The translations under genes and the position numbers were made by a program. Positions 34,662 to 43,438 of a DNA stretch of 64,000 bases are shown one piece after another. Source of the DNA: Erythrobacter neustonensis (lineage in GTDB: Bacteria; Pseudomonadota; Alphaproteobacteria; Sphingomonadales; Sphingomonadaceae); NCBI RefSeq assembly GCF_001663175.1, contig NZ_CP016033.1, forward strand, positions 930,001 to 994,000, in the 5' to 3' direction. Position 1 is the stretch's first letter. The number at the start of each line of letters is the position of its first letter. The notes beneath the pieces are model-generated. The model ran no database searches, was not told the DNA's origin, and saw only the letters and a list, made by a program, of their open reading frames with translations.

Positions 34662-35141
34662 ATGATCGCAGACGGTGCATTGCCCGCAGCCAACGGGGCC
34701 GACCAGCACTACCGCGCGCTCGAACGGCTCTATGCCTCGGCGCCGGTCAACGCCAAGTTTGCCAGCCGGTTGCATATCCCGGGTGATGGCCGCTCGCAGC
34801 TGACATTCACGGTGACGCCCGAGGATTACCACGCGGCCGGCGCGGCGCATGGGACGATCTATTTCAAGATGCTCGACGATGCGGCTTTTTATGCGGCCAA
34901 TTCGCTGGTCACCGATCGTTTCCTGCTGACCACGGGCTTCAACCTCTTCTTCTCTAAGCCCGTGCGCGCAGGGCAGGTCACCGCCGAAGGGCGCTGGGTG
35001 AGCGGGCGGCGGCGCGTGTTCGTCGCCGAAGCGCGGCTGGTGGACGCGGACGGCGATGAAATCGGTCGCGGCACGGGCACCTTCATGCGCAGCCGGATCG
35101 CCTTGTCGAGCCTGCCTGGCTACGCTGTGGACGGGCTCTGA
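34662..35141 (+). CDS. Hotdog-fold thioesterase (PaaI-like)
   Basis: 159 residues. The hotdog core includes H-G-T-I-Y-F-K-M-L-D-D-A-A (near 64-76), the PaaI/4HBT motif where Asp/Asn and backbone activate water, and later strands R-V-F-V-A-E-A-R. Likely hydrolyses an acyl-CoA; substrate unknown. It is 15 bp after ptsN and 3 bp before the DUF1491 gene, so the three share an operon. Confidence 0.84.
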   Translation: MIADGALPAANGADQHYRALERLYASAPVNAKFASRLHIPGDGRSQLTFTVTPEDYHAAGAAHGTIYFKMLDDAAFYAANSLVTDRFLLTTGFNLFFSKPVRAGQVTAEGRWVSGRRRVFVAEARLVDADGDEIGRGTGTFMRSRIALSSLPGYAVDGL

Positions 35142-35144
35142 GCG

Positions 35145-35486
35145 ATGGACGCGCGCCTGCAGGCGCATCTCGAAGCGGGCGCGATCCTGCGGCTGGCCGA
35201 ATCGCAAGGCGGGTTCGGCACGGTGTTGGCCAAGGGCGAGCATGATGCCGGGACGATCCTGATCGTCATTCTGTGTCGCGGCGCCGATGCGGTACTTTTC
35301 GAACGGATGCCGCAGCTTGATGGCTCGCGCAAGTTTGTTGCTGCAAAGCGGGAAAACGCTGAAAAAAGACCGGAATTTTCAGATTATCTGACGCGCCGGC
35401 GCGCGCAGGATCCCGATGCATGGCTGATCGAGGTGGATATCGCGGATCCACAACGCTTCGTCGCAGCGCTGGACGAAATGATTTGA
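35145..35486 (+). CDS. DUF1491 family protein
   Basis: 113 residues. Motif order matches DUF1491: A-G-T-I-L-I-V-I (residues 35-42), E-R-M-P (52-55), and D-P-D-A-W-L-I-E-V-D-I (near 86-96). The family is small, alphaproteobacterial and of unknown function. The gene is three bases after the thioesterase gene; the stop lies within an inverted repeat. Confidence 0.86.
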   Translation: MDARLQAHLEAGAILRLAESQGGFGTVLAKGEHDAGTILIVILCRGADAVLFERMPQLDGSRKFVAAKRENAEKRPEFSDYLTRRRAQDPDAWLIEVDIADPQRFVAALDEMI

Positions 35487-35498
35487 CGCTTACGTCAA
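35483..35498. promoter_or_regulatory. Inverted repeat at the DUF1491 stop
   Basis: TTGACG-CTTA-CGTCAA, perfect six-base arms with a four-base centre, covering the stop codon. A CGTCA direct copy follows at about 35500-35508. Could be an operator for the cell-wall hydrolase gene 179 bp to the right; no T-run. Confidence 0.3.
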
Positions 35499-35676
35499 CC
35501 AACGTCAGGGGCGCGGTCACTTCCTGAGCGCAGGCAGGCACCGCGGCAATTCGGCCGCATCGCCTGCACGCAGACGGGGAGCGGCCGGCAGGCTTTCGAG
35601 AACACCATAATCGCAAGACATGGAAAAAGGTTCCCGCCTGCGTCTGAGCGCGCTCACCGCCGAATAAGACGAGTTG

Positions 35677-36333
35677 ATGAGTCGCAAGACTGTTACGATT
35701 GCTGCGATTGCCGGATTGGCGTTCGCAACCACGATGTTTCCGAGCGGCCGCAACGCCGCCGCGCTGGCCCAGGCCGCGCAAGAACAGCTCTCCGCTCCCG
35801 CCATGGTCGACGCGCCCGAGCTGGTTCCCCAATCCATCGAATATGTCGCGCAAGAGGTGGTGCAGCCCGTGCCCGCCGCACCAGCCGACGATGAACCTGC
35901 AACGCTCACCGAAGCAGGCTCGCTTGGCGAATTGGTCGCGATGGTCGACACCGATGCACCACTGAGCGCCGAGATGCGCTGTCTAGCTGGCGCGGTCTAT
36001 TTCGAAGCCCGCGGCGAACCGCTCGCCGGGCAGCTTGCCGTGGCGCAGGTGATCGTCAACCGCTCCGAAGACGGGCGCTTCCCGCGGTCCTATTGCGGCG
36101 TGGTAGCCCAGCCCGGGCAGTTTTCCTTCATGCGCGGCAGCCAGATGCCGCCGGTGCGCGAAGGGACAGCCGCATGGGACCGTGCGGTCGCAGTCGCGCA
36201 AATCGCCGACAAGGGCCTGTGGGAATCCGAAGCCGAAGGTGCGGTGTTCTTCCACGCGCGCTACGTCAAACCGGGCTGGAGCCGCACCAAGACGCGGCTT
36301 GCCCAGATCGACACGCATATTTTTTACAGGTGA
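35677..36333 (+). CDS. Cell wall hydrolase, SleB-like domain
   Basis: 218 residues. A signal-like N-terminus (residues 1-32, I-A-A-I-A-G-L-A-F-A) is followed by a Pro/Ala-rich linker and a SleB-type hydrolase domain from residue 100. Y-F-E-A-R-G-E-P (near 108-115, catalytic Glu expected) and A-Q-V-I-V-N-R (near 122-128) are typical, as is F-F-H-A-R-Y-V-K-P near the end. These enzymes cleave peptidoglycan. The ATG is preferred over the TTG three bases earlier. Convergent to xthA. Confidence 0.9.
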   Translation: MSRKTVTIAAIAGLAFATTMFPSGRNAAALAQAAQEQLSAPAMVDAPELVPQSIEYVAQEVVQPVPAAPADDEPATLTEAGSLGELVAMVDTDAPLSAEMRCLAGAVYFEARGEPLAGQLAVAQVIVNRSEDGRFPRSYCGVVAQPGQFSFMRGSQMPPVREGTAAWDRAVAVAQIADKGLWESEAEGAVFFHARYVKPGWSRTKTRLAQIDTHIFYR

Positions 36334-36454
36334 TCCTCGCTGAGTCCTTGTCGCCCTACCGCTTTGCTACTTGAGGGCGCGAATCCGGCGCGGAGGGCCG
36401 CAAGGGCGAACGCCCGCCCGCAGCCGCTCGCGCGTAGCGCGAACGCGGCGAGGA

Positions 36455-37249
36455 TTACAAAGAAAGTCGCACCCAGACGGGCGTGTGGTCGCTGGATTTC
36501 TCGCGTCCGCGATAGGCCTTGTCCACCCCGCAGGCTTCCATCCGGTCGGCGCATTCGGGTGAGAGCAGGATGTGGTCGATCCGGAACCCGTGATCGCGTT
36601 GCCAGGCGCCTGCCTGATAATCCCAATAGGTCCACACGCCCCCGCGCGGATTGTGCGTGCGGATCGCGTCGGTCCAGCCATCGGCGAGGAGGCGCGCATA
36701 GGCGGCGCGGCTTTCGGGCTGCATCAACGCGTCGTTCTGCATCGCCTTGACCGACCAGACATCGTCGTCGTGCGGGATGACGTTGAAATCGCCCAGCACC
36801 ACCGCGGGGATTTCCTGCGCCCAAAGCTCCGCCATGCGTTCACGCAGGCGCGCCATCCAGGCGAGTTTGTAAGTGAACTTGGGGCCGGGATGCGGGTTGC
36901 CGTTGGGCAGATAGAGGCAGGCGATCCGCACGCCATCGACATCGGCTTCGAGATAACGCGCCTGTTCGTCGTCGCCCTCGTTCACGCCCGCAATGCCCAA
37001 CCCGCGCTGCACCTCGGTCAGCGTGTGGCCTGCGCGCGTGTCGGCGAGGATCGCGACCCCGTTGAAGCTTTTCTGGCCGTGCCAGATCGCGCTGTAACCG
37101 ATCGCTTCGAAGTCGGCCGCGGGGAAGCCTTCGTCCTGCGTCTTGATTTCCTGGAGGCAGGCGACCGCGGGGCGGGTGTCTTCGAGCCATTCGACGAGGT
37201 GCGGCAGCCGCGCCTTGATGCCGTTGATGTTGAAGGTGGCGATTTTCAT
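36455..37249 (-). CDS. xthA: Exodeoxyribonuclease III
   Basis: 264 residues. The endonuclease/exonuclease/phosphatase fold is complete: N-I-N-G-I-K-A-R (7-14), Q-E-I-K-T near 33-37, the catalytic G-D-F-N-V near 150-154, and D-H-I-L-L-S plus S-D-H-T-P-V near the C-terminus. An AP endonuclease and 3'-phosphodiesterase of base excision repair. Leftward, 38 bp after an A-type Fe-S carrier gene. Confidence 0.96.
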   Translation of the reverse strand: MKIATFNINGIKARLPHLVEWLEDTRPAVACLQEIKTQDEGFPAADFEAIGYSAIWHGQKSFNGVAILADTRAGHTLTEVQRGLGIAGVNEGDDEQARYLEADVDGVRIACLYLPNGNPHPGPKFTYKLAWMARLRERMAELWAQEIPAVVLGDFNVIPHDDDVWSVKAMQNDALMQPESRAAYARLLADGWTDAIRTHNPRGGVWTYWDYQAGAWQRDHGFRIDHILLSPECADRMEACGVDKAYRGREKSSDHTPVWVRLSL

Positions 37250-37287
37250 GGCCGTGCTGATGCCCGAAAGGAGCCCAAGGGTCTAAC

Positions 37288-37620
37288 CTAAATCCCGAAG
37301 CTCGCGCCGCAGCCGCATCCCGCCGCCGCTTGCGGGTTTTCGACCTTGAAGGCCGCGCCGCCCAGCGATTCGACGAAATCGACCGTGCTGCCCGCAATCA
37401 GATCGAGGCTGACCGGATCGACCACCAGCCTCACGCCGTCGGTCTCGGACACCGAATCCTCGCCATCGACGCTGTCGGCCAATTCGAACTTGTATTGAAA
37501 ACCCGAACAGCCCCCGCCTTCGACTGCGAGCCGCAGGATCGCGGGCCGCGCCTGTTTCTGCGCGATGAAAGCCACGCGCTTGGCGGCGGACGGGGTGAGG
37601 ATCAGGGGCTCGGCGCTCAT
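37288..37620 (-). CDS. A-type iron-sulfur cluster carrier (ErpA/IscA/HesB family)
   Basis: 110 residues. The three cluster-binding cysteines are C38 (G-G-C-S-G-F), C102 and C104 (G-C-G-C-G), as in A-type carriers. Delivers Fe-S clusters to apoproteins. The start at M-S-A-E-P-L is chosen by homology; 16 upstream residues in the same frame are not family-like. Whether it is ErpA- or IscA-type cannot be decided here. Confidence 0.92.
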   Translation of the reverse strand: MSAEPLILTPSAAKRVAFIAQKQARPAILRLAVEGGGCSGFQYKFELADSVDGEDSVSETDGVRLVVDPVSLDLIAGSTVDFVESLGGAAFKVENPQAAAGCGCGASFGI

Positions 37621-37660
37621 GCCTTGCAATCTAGGGTGTCGAGCCCCCATCCTCAAGCGG

Positions 37661-38091
37661 TCAGGCAACCGTGATGTAGTGTCTGAGCGCCTCGGCCTCG
37701 TGCTGCACCGCGTCCATCTTGTGCTTCACGAGGTCGCCGATCGAGATGAAGGCGATCAGCTGCCCGTTCTCGACCACCGGAAAGTGGCGGAACCGGCGGC
37801 GGGTCATCATCGACAGCGCCTCGTCAACCGCGGTGGCGGGTTCGACCGTGACGGCGGGCGAGGTCATGATGGCTTCGACCGGCTGATCGAGGCACGCCCC
37901 CCGTGGTCGGCAAGCCGGTAGATGATGTCGCGTTCGGAGACGATCCCCACCACGCTGCCATCGCGCAGCACCGGCAGCGCGCCGATGCGTTTGCTGGCCA
38001 GTGTCTGCACGACTTCGGCGACGGGGGTGGTGCAATCGCAGGCGATGATGTCGGCGGAGGCGCGATTGGCGATGATGCGGGCAATGGTCAT
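37661..38091 (-). pseudogene. CBS-domain pair protein gene interrupted by a single-base frameshift
   Basis: Starts at ATG 38091 with an AGGGAG ribosome site. The first CBS domain is intact to the end of its A-S-K-R-I-G-A-L-P-V-L-R-D-G-S-V-V segment and D-I-I-Y-R-L-A-D-H-G-G. There the frame runs into a short tail, R-A-S-I-S-R-S-K-P-S, and stops at 37864. In another frame the expected continuation A-C-L-D-Q-P-V-E-A-I-M-T-S-P and a complete second CBS domain follow to 37661. The break is at a run of six G on the coding strand (six C at 37897-37902); seven would restore one 143-residue protein. CBS pairs bind adenosyl ligands. Sequencing error, phase variation or a true mutation cannot be told apart. 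Confidence 0.82.
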
Positions 38092-38219
38092 GGCGGACTC
38101 CCTCTCTCTCCAGATCGCGAAAATGCCATGCTTCGCGGCAAAAGGCGAATCGCGATCATTGCAGCCGATGCGCGGGGCCTTGCAGCCTTTGCGCGTTGCA
38201 AAGCGCAAGGCAGCGCGCC

Positions 38220-38543
38220 ATGTCGGTGGCCATGACCCGCAAGTCCCCGCTCGACGATCCTGCCAATGCCGCGCACGCCTGGGCGCGGTATCGCCAGATC
38301 ATGAAATGGCTGCTCGCCGCGACCACGCTGACCGTGGCGCTCGCGATGGGGTTGCTGTTTGCCTATAACGGCATGATTTCGGTGCATTTCTACATCGCGG
38401 TGGCGCTGGGGATCAGCCTGACGATGCTGCTGGGCGGCGCGTTGATGGGGCTGGTGTTCCTGTCGAACGGCACGGGCCACGACGAATCGGTCGATAACCA
38501 GATGCCGGCGAAGGACGAATTCTGGAGCCCGAAAGAGGACTGA
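38220..38543 (+). CDS. Small two-helix membrane protein
   Basis: 107 residues from M-S-V-A-M-T-R-K; M-T-R-K at 38232 is an alternative. Two strong membrane segments (near 29-47, L-L-A-A-T-T-L-T-V-A-L-A, and 56-80, with A-L-G-I-S-L-T-M-L-L-G-G) separated by a short loop; a charged C-terminal tail. No family is recognised with confidence; related proteins are annotated as hypothetical in sphingomonads. Divergent from the CBS gene. Confidence 0.7.
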   Translation: MSVAMTRKSPLDDPANAAHAWARYRQIMKWLLAATTLTVALAMGLLFAYNGMISVHFYIAVALGISLTMLLGGALMGLVFLSNGTGHDESVDNQMPAKDEFWSPKED

Positions 38544-38742
38544 CACCCCCGGCTTGCGCGTCGGTGTCTTCGTGTTGGAGACACATGAGACACTGTCCAG
38601 AACGCAAAAACTCTTCCCGCGCATCGGGGCGCGAACGGGGGGGTGCAAGAAGGCTTTGCGGCGGGTCATGGCCGCCAGGCTGACACCGGGCAACGGCTGT
38701 AGGAAAGCGCCTTTTCTGCCGCGAGCCGTGCGCAGGCTGTCC
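38544..38742. other. Intergenic gap with short repeated GAGACAC words
   Basis: 199 bp between convergent genes. GTGTCT and AGACAC form an inverted pair (38566-38584 area) and GAGACAC is repeated 10 bp later. No promoter, tRNA or terminator with a T-run was recognised. Confidence 0.3.
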
Positions 38743-39168
38743 CTATACTGCGGGCTTCAACCGGAAATCCTCGACCGGCACGCCGCCGATCAGGTGTTCC
38801 TGGATGACCCGTTCGAGCACCGCGGGCGAGCACGAGTGATACCACACCCCATCGGGCCAGACGACCGCGATCGGCCCTGCGGCGCACAGCTGCAGGCAAT
38901 CGGCCTTGGTGCGCTGCACGCCGCCGCCCGCCCCGCGCTTGCTGTCCTCGCGCCGCTGCGGGCCGACAAGGCCGAGTTCCTTCAATCGCGATTTGAGGAA
39001 GCCCCATGCTTCCTCCCCCGCTTCGCGCGAACAGCATTTCTGCTTTTCCGAAATCGCGCACAGCATGATGTGGCGCGCGATCGCGGTGCCTTTTTGCGGA
39101 TCACCGAAATGACGCGCAAGATTGGTTCGCGCGCACAGCAGATCGGTTTCGGCGTCGGTATCGCTCAC
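38743..39168 (-). CDS. Thioredoxin-like [2Fe-2S] ferredoxin-domain protein
   Basis: 141 residues from GTG, overlapping the S9 peptidase stop by four bases (GTGA). Four cysteines of the NuoE/Shethna-like ferredoxin fold can be placed: C37 and C45 in the first loop ([11 protein letters not shown]) and C91 and C95 in the second ([11 protein letters not shown]). The C-terminal H-L-I-G-G-x-P-V-x-D-F is conserved in the group. Probably a small redox or Fe-S binding protein; no partner is indicated. Confidence 0.86.
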   Translation of the reverse strand: MSDTDAETDLLCARTNLARHFGDPQKGTAIARHIMLCAISEKQKCCSREAGEEAWGFLKSRLKELGLVGPQRREDSKRGAGGGVQRTKADCLQLCAAGPIAVVWPDGVWYHSCSPAVLERVIQEHLIGGVPVEDFRLKPAV

Positions 39169-41327
39169 TTTCCGCCGCCTTCCTGCGGCTTTTCCGTCTT
39201 CAGCCAGCGGCCAAGCCAGTCGAACACGGTGGCATGCCATTGCAGCGAGTTCTTTGCGCCCAGCACCCAGTGGTTTTCATCGGGGAAGGCCAGAAGCTGC
39301 GAGGGGATGCCGCGTTCCTGCAATGCGGTGAAGCTCATCAGCCCCTGGCTGTAGGGCACGCGGAAATCCTGCTGGCCGGTGACGACCAGCATCGGGGTTT
39401 TCCATTTGCCGACGTGGTTGGCGGGGTTCCACTTCTCGTAGGTTTCGCGTGCTTCCTCGTAGGAGCCGCCGAAATCCCAGCGCGGGAACCACAATTCCTC
39501 GGTCGAATAATACATCGAGCGCATGTCGAAGATGCCGTCATGCTGGACGATGCACTTGAACCGGTCGGGCCAGTTGCCCGCGATCCAGTTGACCATGTAG
39601 CCGCCATAGCTTGCCCCCATCGCACAGGCGCGGGTGCCGTCGATCTGGGTGTCGAGCGCGAGCGCGGCATCGAGGCCCTTTTGCAGGTCTTCGAGCGGGC
39701 CGCCGCCCCAGTCCTTGTTGATCGCGTCGGTGAAAGCCTGCCCGTATCCGGTGCTGCCGTGGAAATCGACGGAGATCACGGCATAGCCTTGGCTTGCGGT
39801 AACGCGCGGGTTCCAGCGGTTCGACCAGCTATCGTTGAAGCTCCCCTGCGGCCCGCCGTGGATGTAGAGCAGCGCGGGGATCGGCCCGGTCTGATCGGCA
39901 AGGCGCGTGATCTGGCCCCACACCGTGTCGCCCTTGGCGCCTTTGAAGCTGAAGCGGCGGGTAACGATATTGGCCATCCCGCCCATCCGCGTGGTGGCGA
40001 CATCGGTCAGCGGACGGGCCTGCCCCATGTCGCCCGACAGGAACAGTTCCGCCGGCATGCCAAGCGAATCGCGCGTGAACAGTGCACGGCCCCCCGGCAG
40101 CGGCACGAGGTTGGCGATGTGCGCTTCGTTGCCCGCCATCAGGTTAAGCTCGGTCACCTTGCCGGTGGCGATGTCGATCCGGAAGGCAGGGGTATCGAGC
40201 ACCTTTTGCGCGGTGGCGATAAGGTGCCTGCCGCTCGCATCCCAGGCGATGCTGGCAAAGGATAGGTCGGTGTCCTTGGTAAGATTGCGCGTGCGGCCCG
40301 TTTTCAGATCCATCAGCTGCACGGCAAGCTTGTCCGCCTCGTAGGTCGGACGCGCCATTGCAAGCCAGGCGAGGTAACGCCCGTCGGGCGACGGCACCGG
40401 GGTGGTGTCGGTGGCCTTGTTGTCCGCAGTCAACAGGCGCGGGGCTGCGCCGGTAAGGTCCGAAGCGTAGATGTCGAGATTGGTCGATGCAGGCTCTTGC
40501 GCGTTGGAAAGCCGTGCGGTGAAATAGAGCGTCCTGCCATCGGCACCGAAGGCCAGTTCCTCCGGCCCGCCGAATGGCATGGTGGGCGTGTCGGCGGTGA
40601 GCCCGGTGGCAGGATCGGCGCCATCGGCGGGCACGCCCTCCCCCGACACCGCGCCGCCTTTCAGCGGGAAGACGAAGATGCGGTTGTGCAGGCCCGGGGT
40701 CGCCCAGCGGTCCCAGTGCCGCACGAAACCGTCTTCGCCGTCATACAGCCGCCCGGTGCCGGGGCCGGGGAGATAGGCTTGCTTCGCATCCGCGCAGCCG
40801 AAGGTCGGGCAATCCCGCGGCACTTCGCCCCATACCGCGATCCGGCTGTTATCGGGGGCGAGCTTGAACCCGGCAACGCCCGTGTCGGGGAAACCGGCGA
40901 CTAGCTGCGGCTGGCCTGCCACCCCGTCCTTGCCCAAGGCCACGCGCCACACGCGGCCCAGCGGCTTGGCGTTTGTGTCGGTGTGTTCGCCGCTGAGGAA
41001 ATAGAGCGCGCCGTCGCTGCCGAAAGCGAGATCCGAGGCGCGCAAGGTGAGATCGAGCGGGCTTGCGGCCACCTCGGGCCTGGCCAGATCGATCAGGTAA
41101 TGCGCCGGGCTGCGCTTCAGGGTCGCAGGGTCGGTGAGCGTGACGGTATAGACCGCCATCGTCCCCGCCGCGTTCACCACCGGCGCGCCGAGGCGCGGCA
41201 GCGTGACCAGATCCTGCGCGCTCATCGGCGGCGCGGTCAGGCCCGGGGTAGCGGGGGCATCTTGCGCTGCGAGCGGGGCTGCAAGCAGGGCGAAAGCGAG
41301 GGCGGCGGGGGCTGTGAAGGTGCGCAT
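39165..41327 (-). CDS. S9 family prolyl oligopeptidase, exported
   Basis: 720 residues. The N-terminus is a signal peptide (residues 3-22, [14 protein letters not shown]). A beta-propeller follows, then a catalytic alpha/beta-hydrolase domain with the nucleophile G-A-S-Y-G-G-Y (Ser about residue 558) and His in D-E-N-H-W near 690; R-V-P-Y-S-Q-G precedes it. Dipeptidyl-peptidase/acylaminoacyl-peptidase-like, acting in the periplasm on peptides. Overlaps the ferredoxin-like gene downstream by four bases and follows the PopZ-like gene by 40 bp. Confidence 0.92.
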   Translation of the reverse strand: MRTFTAPAALAFALLAAPLAAQDAPATPGLTAPPMSAQDLVTLPRLGAPVVNAAGTMAVYTVTLTDPATLKRSPAHYLIDLARPEVAASPLDLTLRASDLAFGSDGALYFLSGEHTDTNAKPLGRVWRVALGKDGVAGQPQLVAGFPDTGVAGFKLAPDNSRIAVWGEVPRDCPTFGCADAKQAYLPGPGTGRLYDGEDGFVRHWDRWATPGLHNRIFVFPLKGGAVSGEGVPADGADPATGLTADTPTMPFGGPEELAFGADGRTLYFTARLSNAQEPASTNLDIYASDLTGAAPRLLTADNKATDTTPVPSPDGRYLAWLAMARPTYEADKLAVQLMDLKTGRTRNLTKDTDLSFASIAWDASGRHLIATAQKVLDTPAFRIDIATGKVTELNLMAGNEAHIANLVPLPGGRALFTRDSLGMPAELFLSGDMGQARPLTDVATTRMGGMANIVTRRFSFKGAKGDTVWGQITRLADQTGPIPALLYIHGGPQGSFNDSWSNRWNPRVTASQGYAVISVDFHGSTGYGQAFTDAINKDWGGGPLEDLQKGLDAALALDTQIDGTRACAMGASYGGYMVNWIAGNWPDRFKCIVQHDGIFDMRSMYYSTEELWFPRWDFGGSYEEARETYEKWNPANHVGKWKTPMLVVTGQQDFRVPYSQGLMSFTALQERGIPSQLLAFPDENHWVLGAKNSLQWHATVFDWLGRWLKTEKPQEGGGK

Positions 41328-41367
41328 ATGGGCAGGACTAGCCTGCCCGCTGCACCTGCGCCACCAC

Positions 41368-41865
41368 TTAGCGGCGTTTGCCGACGATCCGCGCGATTTC
41401 GGCCTGCACGAGGTTTTCGACCATCGCCGGAAGGTTCGCTTCGAGCCAATCGGCCAGCATCGGGCGCAGCATTTCGCGCACCATGCCTTCCAACGAGGTT
41501 TCGCCCTGCCGCACGATCTGCGGGCGCGCGGGCGGTTCGGCGAGCATCGCGAGCGCGGCGAGGTTTTCCTGCATCGCATCGCGCATCGTGTCGGCGATCA
41601 GCGGCGCTTCCTCTTGCGCGGCGGATTCGAGCGGGATCGCCGGCACATCGGCGGCTTCTTCGAGTTCGGACAGGTCGAGCACGTCCTGCGTGTCGCGCAC
41701 CTTGTGCGTGCGGGCGAGCGGTGCGGGTTCGGCCGCATCGTCACCCGACACCAGCGTGCGCCGCCGGCGGGCTTCCAAGGCACCGGCACGATTGTCGCGC
41801 GCGATCACTTTCTTGATCGATTCGAGGATTTCCTCGACCGAAGCCTCGTTTTCCTGGCCCATCAT
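41368..41865 (-). CDS. DUF2497 / PopZ-family polar organizing protein
   Basis: 165 residues (double ATG, 41865 or 41862). The N-terminal helix E-A-S-V-E-E-I-L-E-S-I-K-K-V-I (near 6-20) is the conserved PopZ/DUF2497 head; the middle is acidic and Pro/Ala/Glu-rich; the C-terminus ends in helices L-E-G-M-V-R-E-M-L-R-P-M-L and L-P-A-M-V-E-N-L-V, the oligomerisation region. Caulobacter PopZ forms a polar matrix that holds ParB-parS complexes. The presence of parABS in this window makes a polar anchoring role likely, but this is inference. Confidence 0.85.
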   Translation of the reverse strand: MMGQENEASVEEILESIKKVIARDNRAGALEARRRRTLVSGDDAAEPAPLARTHKVRDTQDVLDLSELEEAADVPAIPLESAAQEEAPLIADTMRDAMQENLAALAMLAEPPARPQIVRQGETSLEGMVREMLRPMLADWLEANLPAMVENLVQAEIARIVGKRR

Positions 41866-41917
41866 CCGCCCCGTATTGTCCGCCTCAAAGCCGCAGGAAT
41901 GTCCCGAATCGGGATCG

Positions 41918-43438
41918 TTACTGTTCGCCGGGAAGCAATTGCGGCCCGATTGTTGCGGTCGCGGGGGGAATGTCAACGGTTCTGGTCGATTTCGGGGCAG
42001 CCTGCTCGTCGCGGTCCCAGTCGTTGAGCTTGCTGCTGACCCGGTCGGCATTGACCTGCGGATCGTAGAGCGGCCCGCCCGTGTCGAGGTTCAGATCGCG
42101 CGCCTCGGCCTTGCCCATCAGCGCGAGCAGGTTGAAGCCCGCGACATAGGCATTGCGCCGCGCGGTAACGAGCTGCGCGCGTGCGTTGACCAGTTCCTGT
42201 TCGGCGTTGAGCACGTCGAGGATCTGGCGGTTGCCGATCGAATTCTCCGCACGCACGCCTTCGAGGCTGAGCTCGGCGGCTTCGACCGCGGCCTGTGCGC
42301 TGCGGATCACGCCGTTGGCGGCCTGCCAGTTGGCATAGGTCGCGCGGGTTTCGGCGATGATCTGGCGTTCGGCGGCGATCACATCCTCGAGCGCGGCGGA
42401 TTCGCGCGCGCCTGCCTGCCGCTGGCGCGCGGCGGGAAGCCCGCCCTGGAACAGCGGGATCGTCACCCGCACGCCGGCATTGGCGGTCTTTTCGCGCTGC
42501 TGGAACTGCACCGCGGGCGAATTGGGATCATTGGGATCGGCGGGCTGGTTGGCGAGCGATCCGCCGAGCGTGCCGAAGAAGTCGCTGTAATCGCCGTTCA
42601 CGAACAGGCTGACCTGCGGCAGGCGCCCTGCCCCCGCGGCGCGGGTATCGAACCCGGCGGCCTCGGCGCGCTGTTTGGCGGCATCGAGGTTGGGGTTGTT
42701 GTCCAAGGCGGTGACGATTGCCTCGCCCACGGTATCGGGCAGGCCGGGCAGCGGCGGCGGCGCAGCCAGTTCGCCCGGCGCATTGCCCACCAGCCGGACA
42801 TAGGCTTCGCGCGCGGCGATCAGATTGGCCTCGGCGGTCTGAAGGTCGCCCTGCGCCACGGCAAGGCGCGCGCGCGACTGGGCGACATCGGTGATCGTCA
42901 GGTCGCCGATCTGGAAGCGGTCGCTGGTCGCCTCGACATTGGTGCCGAGCACCGCGACATTGTTGGTGGCAAGCGCGACCAGCGCCTCGGTCCGCAGCAC
43001 GTCCATGTAGGCGGCGACGACCTGCGCAAACAGCGTGCTTTCGGAATTGCGCAGATCGGCCTGCCCGGCCTGAACGCGCTCCTTGGCCGCGGCGATCCCG
43101 TTGCGCACCGCGCCGCCCGAATAGACCGGCACGAGCAGCTGCGCATTGACGCCGAGATTGCGATCGGGCGCGGTAAAGGCATTGGCCGATTGCTGGATGA
43201 ATTCGATATGCGTCGCCGTGACCGTAGCCGAGGGGAGGCCCTGCGCGCGGTTGATCGGCACGTTCTCGTCATTGGCGCGCTGCGTCGCACGCGCGCTTTC
43301 GAGCGTCGGGTTGGTGTTGTAGGCCGCAGCCAGTGCCTCGCGCAGCGTATCGGCGCGGGCGGGGCCTGCCAGCGCCAGCGCGAGCGCCAGCACGCTGACC
43401 GGCGCGGCGCGGTGCAGCAGGGCTGCGGCGTGGTTCAT
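41918..43438 (-). CDS. tolC: TolC family outer-membrane efflux protein
   Basis: 506 residues. A signal peptide (residues 12-30, with A-L-A-L-A-L-A-G-P-A-R-A) is followed by T-L-R-E-A-L-A-A-A-Y-N-T-N-P-T-L, the usual TolC start, and two structural repeats of coiled-coil and beta-barrel strands. G-G-L-P-A-A-R near 340 lies in the second repeat. Forms the outer-membrane channel of tripartite efflux and type I secretion. Overlaps pcm by four bases, as in many alphaproteobacteria. Confidence 0.96.
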   Translation of the reverse strand: MNHAAALLHRAAPVSVLALALALAGPARADTLREALAAAYNTNPTLESARATQRANDENVPINRAQGLPSATVTATHIEFIQQSANAFTAPDRNLGVNAQLLVPVYSGGAVRNGIAAAKERVQAGQADLRNSESTLFAQVVAAYMDVLRTEALVALATNNVAVLGTNVEATSDRFQIGDLTITDVAQSRARLAVAQGDLQTAEANLIAAREAYVRLVGNAPGELAAPPPLPGLPDTVGEAIVTALDNNPNLDAAKQRAEAAGFDTRAAGAGRLPQVSLFVNGDYSDFFGTLGGSLANQPADPNDPNSPAVQFQQREKTANAGVRVTIPLFQGGLPAARQRQAGARESAALEDVIAAERQIIAETRATYANWQAANGVIRSAQAAVEAAELSLEGVRAENSIGNRQILDVLNAEQELVNARAQLVTARRNAYVAGFNLLALMGKAEARDLNLDTGGPLYDPQVNADRVSSKLNDWDRDEQAAPKSTRTVDIPPATATIGPQLLPGEQ

